From Eremophila alpestris peregrina (Eukaryota > Chordata > Aves > Passeriformes > Alaudidae), in contig WMCF01000014.1 in the NCBI GenBank assembly GCA_009792885.1, positions 15,884,049 through 15,948,048 of the forward strand: DNA of 64,000 nt, written 5' to 3'. The translations under genes were made by a program, and so were the position numbers. Positions 36,004-45,258 of the stretch are shown here, in pieces (positions within the stretch are counted from its first letter, which is position 1; each line of letters opens with the position of its first letter). Below the pieces are notes generated by a model that did no database searches, was not told the DNA's origin, and saw only the letters and a program-made list of their open reading frames with translations.

Positions 36004-39000
36004 GACTCAAACATCTTACCTTTTTTATTTGATCTACTTTAGGCTACCTGCCATTCTTTATGTTAGCTCTTTAGGGCCTAATTTTGTTACCATTATGAAA
36101 TATGGCTAACTCTTCATGTAAGTGTTCTTCAATTCTTGTTCAGTTTTTCGAAATTGGATAGTATGTTATTGCTAACAGAATATACTCATCAATCTATTAA
36201 AGCCATTATCAGTTACTTTGAGATTAGGGTGCAAGGCAGAAGCTCAAAGGTGAAAGTTGAAAAGCAGCAGGGTCTAAAAATATATTTGCCTTTAAAATAA
36301 CTTCTAAAATTAGAGTCAGGTTTTTTTTTCATGTTATCCTCTTCAAAGCAACCAATCTGACACTTTTTTTGTTAATATATCTGAGAAGGATTTCTTCTCT
36401 TTTCTTATGGTCAAGGAAAACTTTCAAAGATTGGATGACAGTTTTAGACCACTGTCTAAGTCAGACAGGAGGCTTTGAATCTGTCAAAGTTTTGTCCAGA
36501 TTTTAGTCTAATACTATTCTCAATTCATGTTCTGTAAGTGTTACAGTGGATGAGAAAGAGGGAGTGTATTTACTATGTACATTGCCCATTCACTCTAAAT
36601 TTAGGTGTATTTTTTCCCCATTTTATTCTAACTATATGAATTATGACAAGAATGAGAGGGAAAGGTTCTATAAAGTAATGGCTATAAGTGAATATACCAA
36701 GTATATTTGGTATGGTAGTCAGGACCATTTTCCTCTACAGATCTCCTGATTTTCAGCACTATTTGATCATGTGCTGTGCTGTAGCCCATCTGAACTATTT
36801 TTCATCAGTAGAAATGCTAATCCAATAATTTTTTTTCATGTTCAGTGTTTCCATGGTTCATCATAGTAATGTATATGATGACTAAGACATTTCAGATCAT
36901 TGATATTTTTAAAAATAATATTGTTTAGACATAAAGAGAACAGTAACCTATCTCTACCATTACAGAATTTTGCAATACAAGTTTGTTAAAACAAAAGCTA
37001 CTCTCAGAAGTTTAATGTAGCAATGTATCTGCATAATTTGGGCCATTCTGTGTGCCAGCCAAACTGTTTGTAACCTTAGCAAACCACCTGTGGTTTTTGT
37101 TATTAGAACCCTCAGGAATGCATCAAGGTTACTGAGACAACAACAGGACTAAAATAAGAATGAAGGGCCTGAGAAACTGACTACCAAGAACGCAAAACCT
37201 AGATAAAGGGGGCATGGCATGATGATGGACTTTGACCAGCTGGGTGTCCTGAAGGGTGTGCGCTGGGCGCGTGGACAGAGCACACAAACCAGTCAAATAA
37301 CGCGTGATCACCTGAACATGCAGCTTCGAACCTGTAACTATAGCTAATGTAAACAATAAATCATATTGGTTTTAGTCCAGAGGTCCATTCTCCTGCAGTT
37401 TAAAATAGTATAGTTAGTTCCCAGAGTGCCTTTAACTGGACATTAACCAGGGCAAAATGAAATGTTACTTTACCAAAATCTTTTTGACATCCAACTCCTT
37501 TACATTCCCTACTCCATATAAAGCTGCTAAGAAGGCCCTGCAACAAAACAGTCAAAAGAGGATTTTGAGTAGCTGTTGAAAGTTGCTGATAGGAAAAGCA
37601 AGATTTGCAAGAAAAAAAGTCGTTTCATGCAGTTGGTTTAGTTTGGTTTTTTTTTAAGATTGACTCAGAAAAATAAGTCTCCTACATTTGTGTAGAAATT
37701 GCATTCTGCTCATCCACTGAAGGGTTAATGTGTCTAATCCATGTTCTATTCAGTAGGACTTTTTTCATTAATCAATTGTACAAATAATGCAGATTTTAAA
37801 AGAAATTAATGCTAGTTATTCTGTGAAGGAAGCACAGGAGAAGGTATTTTGATGTTCTGCCAGTGTTCAAAAGTTTCTCTTTAAATACAGTTTTAAGATG
37901 ATAATGTCTGGGACTGTTTATATTATATTTAGCAGAATTTCTCCAACAAATACATACCAGCCAAGGAGATCTCATTATGTTAAAACAGACATTGTAATGT
38001 ATTTCTGTGCATTGGGAAGATTTTTTTCATAGTGGTGATGTATTTTTGCAAGCATACACTGTTCTAAACTAGGTGTTAAATGCTAGATTTTTCAGAGCAG
38101 TATAGACAGTTTGTATCAGAAATTTTTATTGCAGTCAACATATTATCTACTTCAAATAAATTACAGCAAAAAAAGGATCAGATTAATTATATTGCCAATG
38201 AAGAGACTCAAACACAGTAGTAAGTACCAGAATTTTCACAATCTGAACATCTCATTTTAATGTCAGTTATCTTAGCCCCAAAACAACCGGTTGTTGGTTG
38301 TGCTCATGTTCTCTCTGCTCAGGACAGCTGCTGTTCATGAAGTGCTGATCTCCTATGTGCTTAAATTGTTGGTCCGACATCAAGAATGATGCATAGCTAT
38401 TCAAAATTAATCTCTGTCTGTTATTCTAACATTAATTTGCAGGTCTCATGCAAGTGCAGGCAAGGAAATTTCTAAAGGCTTTGCTGGAAAGTGGGACCCA
38501 ATGGACAATATTCTTCCTTGATGATTGATTTCTTACCTGCTGGTTTTGCCTTTGAAAAATGTGCCCCAAAGAATTTCTTCCTGTGGAAGGCCTACAGGAA
38601 GACAATTTCTGAATGGAGTGATAGTAAAGCTAAAATATACACTGCAAGATAAAAAAATACATTTCTATCTTAAGAATCTAATTTAGGGGAAAAATTAAGA
38701 AGATCCTAACCCCAGATTTATTGAGCAGAAGAAAAATAGGTAATTGGAAGATACTGGGTAAGATTAAAAAATGTACACAGTGTTTTTGAAAAAATCTGTG
38801 GGTTGAAAATACTGGCATTAGAGATACAAATGTGTTACCTCAATTTCAATCTCATTAAAATATTTTTTGATCAGACATCTCACATTTCAGGAAACAATTA
38901 CCAATATGGATTGGAAAAAGAAAGACAGGAAGATAAAATAACTAAAAATAACTGACACTACACAATCATAAAATCATGCTACAAAGTATAGCAAATTTGA

Positions 39001-39094
39001 GGATTGTGTAAGTGAATGGAATTCACTCTTGTGTCTGTTTCTGAGGTTTGCCATGCTAGGAGCCAGTTCTTGCTTTGTGTGAGGCTGTTTCTTG
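36004..39094. other. Intergenic stretch, one possible LTR fragment
   Basis: AT-rich DNA whose only distinctive part is the CpG-containing block at 37115-37370. No frame with a recognisable domain was found. Confidence 0.5.
37115..37370 (+). mobile_element. Possible LTR fragment
   Basis: This short, CpG-containing block (GTGCGCTGGGCGCGTGG, AACGCGTGATC) lies in AT-rich DNA and ends with AACAATAAATCATATTGG, a poly(A)-signal-like hexamer placed as in an LTR R region. There is no duplicate, no terminal TG/CA pair and no target-site duplication that I could fix. It is listed as possible only. Confidence 0.3.
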
Positions 39095-39370
39095 TATGTC
39101 ATGGAAGGGATCTCTTGAGGCCATGTGCCCAATCCCCATCCACCCTGGTTCAAGGCATGGCTGGCTAAAGCAAGTTCCTTAATACCTTGTCTGGTCGTTT
39201 CTGAACATCTCCAAGGATGGAAACTCTGTAGCCTCTCTGTGCAATCTTATCCAGTGTTTGACCTCACCATAACAATGGGGATTTTTTTCTTATGTTTACA
39301 TGTATTTTCCGACTTTCAGTCTATGCCCATTGCTTGTTGTCCTTCCACTGGATACCACTGCATATACAGT
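39095..39370 (-). mobile_element. CR1 LINE 3' fragment, head-to-head with the next CR1
   Basis: Complementary CR1 phrases include GGCATGGCTGGCTAAAGCA, CATCTCCAAGGATGGAAACT, ATCCAGTGTTTGACC and CTTATGTTTACATGTATTTTC. The element is in minus orientation and its 5' side abuts the + strand CR1 that begins at about 39380. The two have opposite polarity, so they are separate insertions or an inversion. Confidence 0.85.
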
Positions 39371-39379
39371 GGGATTGTC

Positions 39380-39711
39380 ACTCATCAGGTTTGCAGATAA
39401 CACCAAGCTGAGTGGTGCGGTTAATGCAGAAGGGATGCCATCCCGATGTACCCTGACAGGCTTAAGCAGTGGGCCTGTGTGAACCTCATGAAGTTCTACA
39501 AGGCTAAGTTCTACAACTTGGTGTGGGCATTCCCCAATACCACTACAGACTGGAGAATGAAGGGATTGAGAGCACGCTTGTGAAGAAGTATTTGAGGATA
39601 GATACTGGTAGATGAAAAACTGGATGTGACCCAGCAATATGCACTTGCAGGCCAGAAAGCCAACCATATCTTTGTCTTCATCAAAAGCAGCATGGCCAGC
39701 AGGTTGAGGGG
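39380..39711 (+). mobile_element. CR1 LINE, part 1 (reverse-transcriptase C-terminal region)
   Basis: Sense CR1 phrases are present: GGTTTGCAGATAACACCAAGC (FADNTK, in place of the usual FADDTK), GAAGGGATGCCATCC, GTGAACCTCATGAAGTTC, GAATGAAGGGATTGAGAGCA and GCATGGCCAGCAGGTTGAGG. The match stops at about 39711, where LTR sequence begins. The tail of the same kind of element resumes at 42172. About 400 bases of CR1 expected between the two halves are missing. Confidence 0.88.
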
Positions 39712-39972
39712 GTGGTTGTCTTGATTTGAAAGACAGGCGTTTGCTAAGGAAGGCAGGAATTGAAAATGTAAACCCCCTCCCTCTGAATTATTATAATTTT
39801 GGGGCTCTCAGGCAAAGATAGGGGAATAGGAATAACCTTTCTGTACTAGTATGTATAATAAAGCAAACCAACAACAACTCTGGATTTAACAACAAACAGA
39901 ACCAGGAATCCAGGAACAAGGCAGCTTTCTCAGCCGCAGGCACTTTCCCCTTTGGTGCAGTTCCGGTCACAC

Positions 39973-40045
39973 CCAGCAGGGGCGCTGGTGGCTCCGGGCA
40001 GGCAGGGCAGGTGTGATGATTCCCCTGTGGCTGGAGGGGGCGCTG
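39973..40045 (+). promoter_or_regulatory. Two CTCF-like motifs in LTR copy A
   Basis: CCAGCAGGGGCGCTGG at 39973-39988 and GAGGGGGCGCTG at 40034-40045 both resemble the CTCF core (CCASYAGRKGGCRS). The first is one G short and the second lacks a good CCA start. This is motif similarity only, with no binding evidence. Confidence 0.35.
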
Positions 40046-40171
40046 TGGCGCTAGCTCAGGGCGGCTCGGCTGAGAGGGGAGGGCATGGAGGAGAGGCTTT
40101 GCTTCACAAACCCCTGGGGCAGCTGATCCCAGTGCCCCAGCAGGACTTACAGAAACAGCAAGCTGGGCCAG

Positions 40172-40763
40172 AGTTATAAATGAACAGCCAAAAATAAATT
40201 AACAAAATAATTTATTATGGAATCGCGAGACAAAATACCAGAATGCCACCAACAAAAGGCAGCACCGAGCCCAGGATCAACACTGCGTGAACTACAGGCA
40301 CGGCCTCTATCGCACCGTACCCCCCACAGTTCACAAAGTCCGCTTCAGCAAAGCCAGTTTTTATACAGTTTTCCGGCTGGATTTCAAGTTTCAACACTCT
40401 TTTCTTTTTCCATCTCCTTCTGCACATTCATGTCATCTTCTTTCAGCATAGTTGGTCTGCTGAATGGCTTTCCGGGCAGCGATGTAGACTTGATTAGGTT
40501 TCCGAGAGCTTAGTATTCTGATGCAGTGTCCAATGACACCGATAAGGCGTTAAGTGTTGCTAAGTGTCCAGTCATTCTCACCATCACCTCCGGCCAATAT
40601 CCATCTCTTCCTCGGATCCACCCGTCCTTTCTATTGCAAATCTGTACCTCCGCCTTTACTGGCAGGGGTGATACAATCTCTATATACCCATTCCAAGCAC
40701 TCATGATTTTATACCAATAATTACAGTAAAAAGATCACAAATTATTTCAGGTCATATATTACA
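40172..40763 (-). mobile_element. Solo LTR nested inside LTR copy A
   Basis: This sequence is absent from the sister LTR at 41301-42171 and is bracketed by GCCAG at 40167-40171 and 40764-40768, a 5-bp candidate target-site duplication. On the minus strand it begins TGTAATATATGACC, has the TATA box GTATAAAAAC, and about 160 bases later an AATAAA in CCATAATAAATTATTTTG. That is a textbook LTR promoter and poly(A) arrangement. The minus-strand 3' end reads ATAACT rather than CA, probably a mutated terminus. The family is not recognised. Confidence 0.68.
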
Positions 40764-41575
40764 GCCAGCAAGAATGAGCAAAAATCCTGGGGTAGTAGAT
40801 GAGATGTCTCAGAAACTCTAGAGCTGTGGCTAGAATTGCGGGAAATCTCAGCAGGCAGGGGACGCGAGACTACAATCCTGTGAAAACTCGGAGCAGTGCC
40901 GAAGAATCAGCGGGAGCGGGGCAGTGGCAGCCCAGCTCCCAGCAGGGTAGAGAGGGGCGAGCTCCAGATCCCTACGGCAGAAGAAAGCAGGACCAAGCTG
41001 GACTCTGACGGTAGCAGGGAATTCCTTTCCCCCAAACAGCAACTCCGAACGTCTTCCTCCCAAGCCAAGGGACAGAGCCCGACTATCCACTGCCTCCGCC
41101 CCTTTACCTACTCAATTCTAGCAGCATCTCTGCCCTTCCGAGAGAAAGTCCTCAGATGAGAGAAGTGCAGCCAGATGCCTGAGCTTGGCCACTTCTTTGT
41201 TTTCTTAAGTACCCCGTAGTTAGTGTTTCTTAGCAACTAAAGGGAAAAAATCTATAGGTAAGACGGAACAAAAGAAAAGAAACCTAACCCCCAACAGTGG
41301 TGTCTCGGTTTGAAAGACCGGTGTCCGCTAGGGGAGGCAAATGCCTCCCTTGGAACGGAAAATGTAAACCCCCTCCCTCCGAATTATTATAATTTTGAAA
41401 ATAAGGGCTCTCAGGCAAAAAGATATGAGAACAGGAATAACTGTTCTGTACTAGTATATCTAACAAGGCTAACAAATAACAATAACTATGGCATTAACAA
41501 CAAACAGAACCAGGAACCCAGTGACAGCCTTCTTGGCCGCTAGCTCTTTCCCATTTGGTGCAGTTCCGGTCACAC

Positions 41576-41648
41576 CCAGCAGGGGCGCTGGTGGCTCCCG
41601 ATGGGCAGGGCAGGTGCGATGGTTCCCCTGTGGCTGCAGGGGGCGCTG
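41576..41648 (+). promoter_or_regulatory. Two CTCF-like motifs in LTR copy B
   Basis: CCAGCAGGGGCGCTGG at 41576-41591 is identical to the copy A motif, and CAGGGGGCGCTG at 41637-41648 is a better core than its copy A partner. The pair has kept its spacing (61 bases) and its + strand orientation in both LTRs. Confidence 0.38.
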
Positions 41649-42127
41649 TGGCGCTCTCTCAGGGAGCAAGTGGCAATGGTGGCTTTGTCGGAGACAGGGA
41701 GGGATGGGAGAGAGAGGCTTTGCTTCACAAATCCCTGGTGCTGTTGATCCTGGTGCCCCAGCAGGACTCTTGGAAGCAGTAAGCTGGAACGGCAGGGATG
41801 AGCAGAAGCCCTGAGGCAGTGGACGAGATTTACCAGAAACTCTGTGGCCATAGCTGGAACTGGGGTACGTCCTGGCACGGCAAGTGGATGTGGGGCCAGC
41901 AGCAGAAGAAAGGCAGCTCCTGGCTGGGTTATAGAAGTGGTAGCGAAATTCCTTTCCCCAAGCAGCATCTTGACTTTCCTCCTCTGAAAGCCAAGAGCGA
42001 GTGAGAACGCCCAACTGCCCCAGCCCCCGTCCTTTGCCTGCCTCTATTCTTGTGATATCTCTGTCCCTCTGAGAGAAACTCCCAAAAACCAAAGGAGTGC
42101 CATCAGACACCCTCTTTCCCTGAGGCT

Positions 42128-42160
42128 CCCCCCCCCGCCCCCCCTCCCCCCCCCACCCCC
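42128..42160. repeat. Interrupted poly-C tract near the end of LTR copy B
   Basis: Runs of 9, 7, 9 and 5 C are separated by single G, T and A bases. It is probably a slippage expansion within the LTR, and the exact length may be a sequencing or assembly estimate. Confidence 0.95.
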
Positions 42161-42171
42161 GACTCCTTACA

Positions 42172-42320
42172 GTTGTGAATGCCCCATTCCTGTAAGTGTT
42201 GGAGGCCAGATTGGGTGGGGCCCTGCGAAATCTGGTCTCATGAGTGGCATTCCTGCCCAAGGCAGTAGGGTTGGAACCAGGTGATCTTTAAACCAACCCA
42301 AACCATTCTGTGAATCTATT
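42172..42320 (+). mobile_element. CR1 LINE, part 2 (3' tail)
   Basis: This resumes as CR1 sense sequence: GTGAATGCCCCATTCCTG, GTTGGAGGCCAGATTGGGTG, CAAGGCAGTAGGGTTGGAACC, AACCAACCCAAACCATTCTG and a terminal TGTGAATCTATTC. It fits as the 3' end of the element interrupted at 39711, with the same strand and a similar level of decay. Confidence 0.85.
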
Positions 42321-44049
42321 CTTGTACACACCATTCAGAAATACATAAACACTTGATAAGATCTCCCTTGAGCCTTCTCTGTTAAACTAAACCCCAGCTC
42401 TCTTAGTTTTTCCACATTTAAGCATCAATATATTTCCTGGACTCAACTGATACAAGCCTTCATTTCAATGAAAAGGGATATTTTTGCAGGGCAATGAGTG
42501 CCAAAAATAATTTAGGGACTTGGGAAGTCATTTCAGAATTCTAAAATCATCTTCCCGTTGCAAAGCCAAGTGTATAGCTTACTGTCTTGTGTTTGCTGTC
42601 TAGAGAGAAAATCAGTCTGGAATGTTGGGGACTAACATGAAGAATTAGCCAAAAATCAAAGTCGGGTGTTTTTTTTCCTTTTCCTATTTTTTTTCTAAAT
42701 TTCTGTAAGTTTTGTGTGCCTAATTCCTCTACAATTATCTTAAAAATCTGAATTTCATGACTGGAATCATACAGGAAATTAGAATTCACCAATTTCCATT
42801 AAATTCTGACTTCAGTTCTAGTATGTACATATGTCTTTTATATGCATATGTATGTGTAGATGCATGCAAATATAAACCAATGAAATCCTTATATTTTTTC
42901 ATTGTAATTTTCTCTCTTGATTTCTTTGGCAATTTCAGTTGCCTGCCGGAGAGAATACTTTACTTTAATAACAGCTAATAAAATTCTATATGCTTTGGTG
43001 AATATGAAGTCAGAATTGATTCAATTACTAAAAGACTGAATAAATTTTAAAGAGTGAAACATAAAAAACCAGAAAGCAATGGTATAACTGGATTATTTTA
43101 ACACTACTAAATATTTCTACTAGATAAAATCCAAAGGAGCTGGTTATCCAAATCAGCAGCACACCACAGTTTTTCCTCCCTTTTTGAAGTGATTTGACAG
43201 AAGCTGTAGGGTAACGAAGGCTACAAAGAAACTAAAACAGGTCATAAGAAATTTTGTACCATATTGCTTCAAGATAGGATGGGAAAGGAAAATATTTCTT
43301 ACTGAAATTGTGAAATAGGTGGTTAGAAACAAGTGTCACCCTAGAATCAATTACCTTAAAAATGCTTGGATCACATGGTCGTTGGGGCAAGGATTTTCTG
43401 TTGCAAGTGTAGGAATCTGGACTTGATGGCCACTATTCTTCTCTTGAAAAATTATGACATTTGGAAAGTTACATATATTCATTTCTTAAATCTCAGTAAT
43501 AAGGTTTTACAGGTATCCTGTGTTGTGCAGCAATCAAGAAATCCATAGTAGGTTCAAATAAATGTCATTTCTGTTTCTTCATGCAAGTTTCACCATTCTA
43601 TTCTGCAGAACTGCTGCACCTACCTTCTAGAAAACACAGATACAGTGATTTGTGAGTAGTGGAAGTCTCATCTTCCATGTGAGACAGGTGTTTTTCTGAT
43701 GTCTGCTCAAGTAATATGCTCACATACACATCAACAGAACACTATGTTTAGCTCACTGTTGGCATCATTACCAACACACTTTGTCAGCTCTGCCTTAACT
43801 GAAGCTGTGCAGCATTAAATCTGTAATCTGAACTCTGGCATGCTGAGTTCAGTGTCTTTTGTTTTGAAAATGAAATAATTTCATGCCACTGCATTTAACC
43901 TTATTGTGTTTCTGGTGTTTATTGGGATAATGAATAAAGATCAGGTCTATAAATACCCTTAAATGCTGTAGCAAGCAGTGGTGGTTACTCAGCAGATGTT
44001 GCTCTTTTGTTCCAGTTAGTTATCAGACAGTGCCATGTCAGGACACTTG

Positions 44050-44120
44050 GTTGTTTTTTGGTTTGTTTTTTTGTTTGTTTGTTTGTTTGTTTGGGGGGTT
44101 TTTTTGTTGGTTTTTTTTTT
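44050..44120. repeat. (TTTG)n and T-rich microsatellite
   Basis: About five or six GTTT units at 44072-44092 are followed by G and T homopolymer runs. This is a simple repeat in intergenic DNA. Confidence 0.92.
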
Positions 44121-45208
44121 CCTCAAGCAAAACCAAAGTCCTGGTTAAAAACCTGATCAGAGAATGGAAAGTGAATCCTGAAAAATAATTTTAAAAAATT
44201 AAAAATCTGATCCTTATGTGTAAAACTGACAACTGGAAAATTTCCACTTATAGCCAAAAATAAACCAATTTATGAGTGCCACACAATTAGTAAATTAAGA
44301 ACTTAATTTCCTTGGGAATACTGTAACATGAGATGCTTGAGATACTGCAGCATTTCAGAGTAAAAATTTAGATTGAGTGTCACAAATCAAGTGGAAACAC
44401 AGGAATGATAGGCAAGCCAGTAGCAGTCAGCACAGCTGCATGGTGCAGAGTATGGGCATGAAAGCAGTTACAATCACTTGGTATTTTAGAAGCAAACTTT
44501 AACAACAGTTCTGAAATTGAGCTAAGATAAATTTCTTTCATTTATGCTTTCATACCTGTAATGCATCTGGATCTAAGCTAACAGCCCCTGATTATATTCT
44601 TGTAACAGTTTTTATATGCAATAACGTGTTGAGCATTTATTTTCAGAAAGGATATTGCACTCCAGATCCCTTGCTGGCAGTATAATGTAATCTCTGTATT
44701 TTAATAAATTTTCCAGTAGATGGCAGTAGCCACTTATTGGCTGATAAATGAACACCATCATAGTACTCTATATGAACCTACAGCATTGAAACCCAATATG
44801 TTCTTATGCCTGCACTTAACACACAACTGATCTGTAATTGTGTCTCTTATAAGTGTGCCACCTCTTTGCTGTATCTGAGCATGAAAAATTTTCTGAATAT
44901 TTTCCTTTTGAGTCTGTTGCTTTGCTTAGAAATGTGTGATAGTATAAAACTAATAAAGCTGTTACAGGACAAGTAAAGGTTAAGGACAAATATATCTCGA
45001 AGTCTGCTTGGTTCTGAGGTCATTGGATTATGCCTACATTTGAAAATTATTGTGGATTACTGTAAGTTGATTAATTTTACAATGTCTTACATTCAGATTA
45101 AAATGCTTTATTGTAAATTATCTGACATTAAATTGTGCTTTTGAGATTGGAATTTTACTCAAATAATATTACAAATTTTCTTGTGCCAAAATCAGTATGG
45201 ATGATTCT

Positions 45209-45258
45209 GTGTTGCAAAACGTGTCGTGTTGCAAAACGTGTCATGTTGCAAGACTGTC
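45209..45258. repeat. 17-bp tandem duplication with a decayed third copy
   Basis: GTGTTGCAAAACGTGTC at 45209-45225 is repeated exactly at 45226-45242 and is followed by a related 16-base copy. No gene context was identified. Confidence 0.92.

Larger units (their letters stand above)
39717..41296. mobile_element. LTR copy A of an avian endogenous retrovirus, with a nested LTR
   Basis: This copy begins TGTCTTGATTTGAAAGACAGG and ends CCCCAACA, so it has TG...CA ends. The first ~450 bases align closely with the block starting at 41301, including a shared, nearly identical stretch around GTGCAGTTCCGGTCACAC. The alignment breaks at 40171 and resumes near 40769 (ATGAGCAAAAATCC against ATGAGCAGAAGCCC), showing a 592-base insertion. 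Without it the LTR is about 983 bp. It is flanked by GTGGT at 39712-39716 and 41297-41301, a 5-bp candidate target-site duplication. No gag, pol or env sequence remains beside it. Transcriptional orientation was not resolved. Confidence 0.75.
41301..42171. mobile_element. LTR copy B of the same endogenous retrovirus family
   Basis: It runs from TGTCTCGGTTTGAAAGACCGG to CTCCTTACA, giving TG...CA ends and a length of 871 bp. It is homologous to copy A along its whole length but visibly diverged, with many substitutions and small indels, so the two are not recent twin LTRs of one provirus. Near its right end it contains a G-interrupted poly-C tract. The apparent 263-codon open frame on the minus strand here is an accident of GC-rich LTR sequence. 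A start like TGTCTNGGTTTG and the AAACCCCCTCCCTCCGAATT block recall LTRs common in passerine genomes. Confidence 0.75.

Noticed and set aside
39296..39667. 123-codon minus-strand frame
   Set aside because: It spans two CR1 fragments of opposite polarity and reads the antisense of the + strand CR1. It is not a gene.
41469..42260. 263-codon minus-strand open reading frame
   Set aside because: It lies inside LTR copy B plus the poly-C tract and the CR1 tail. The length comes from GC-rich sequence, and the proline/serine-rich product has no domain.
43360..43440. Possible CR1 tail (GGACTTGATGGCC)
   Set aside because: Only one short phrase matches and the expected neighbouring phrases and TTCTGTGA terminus are absent.
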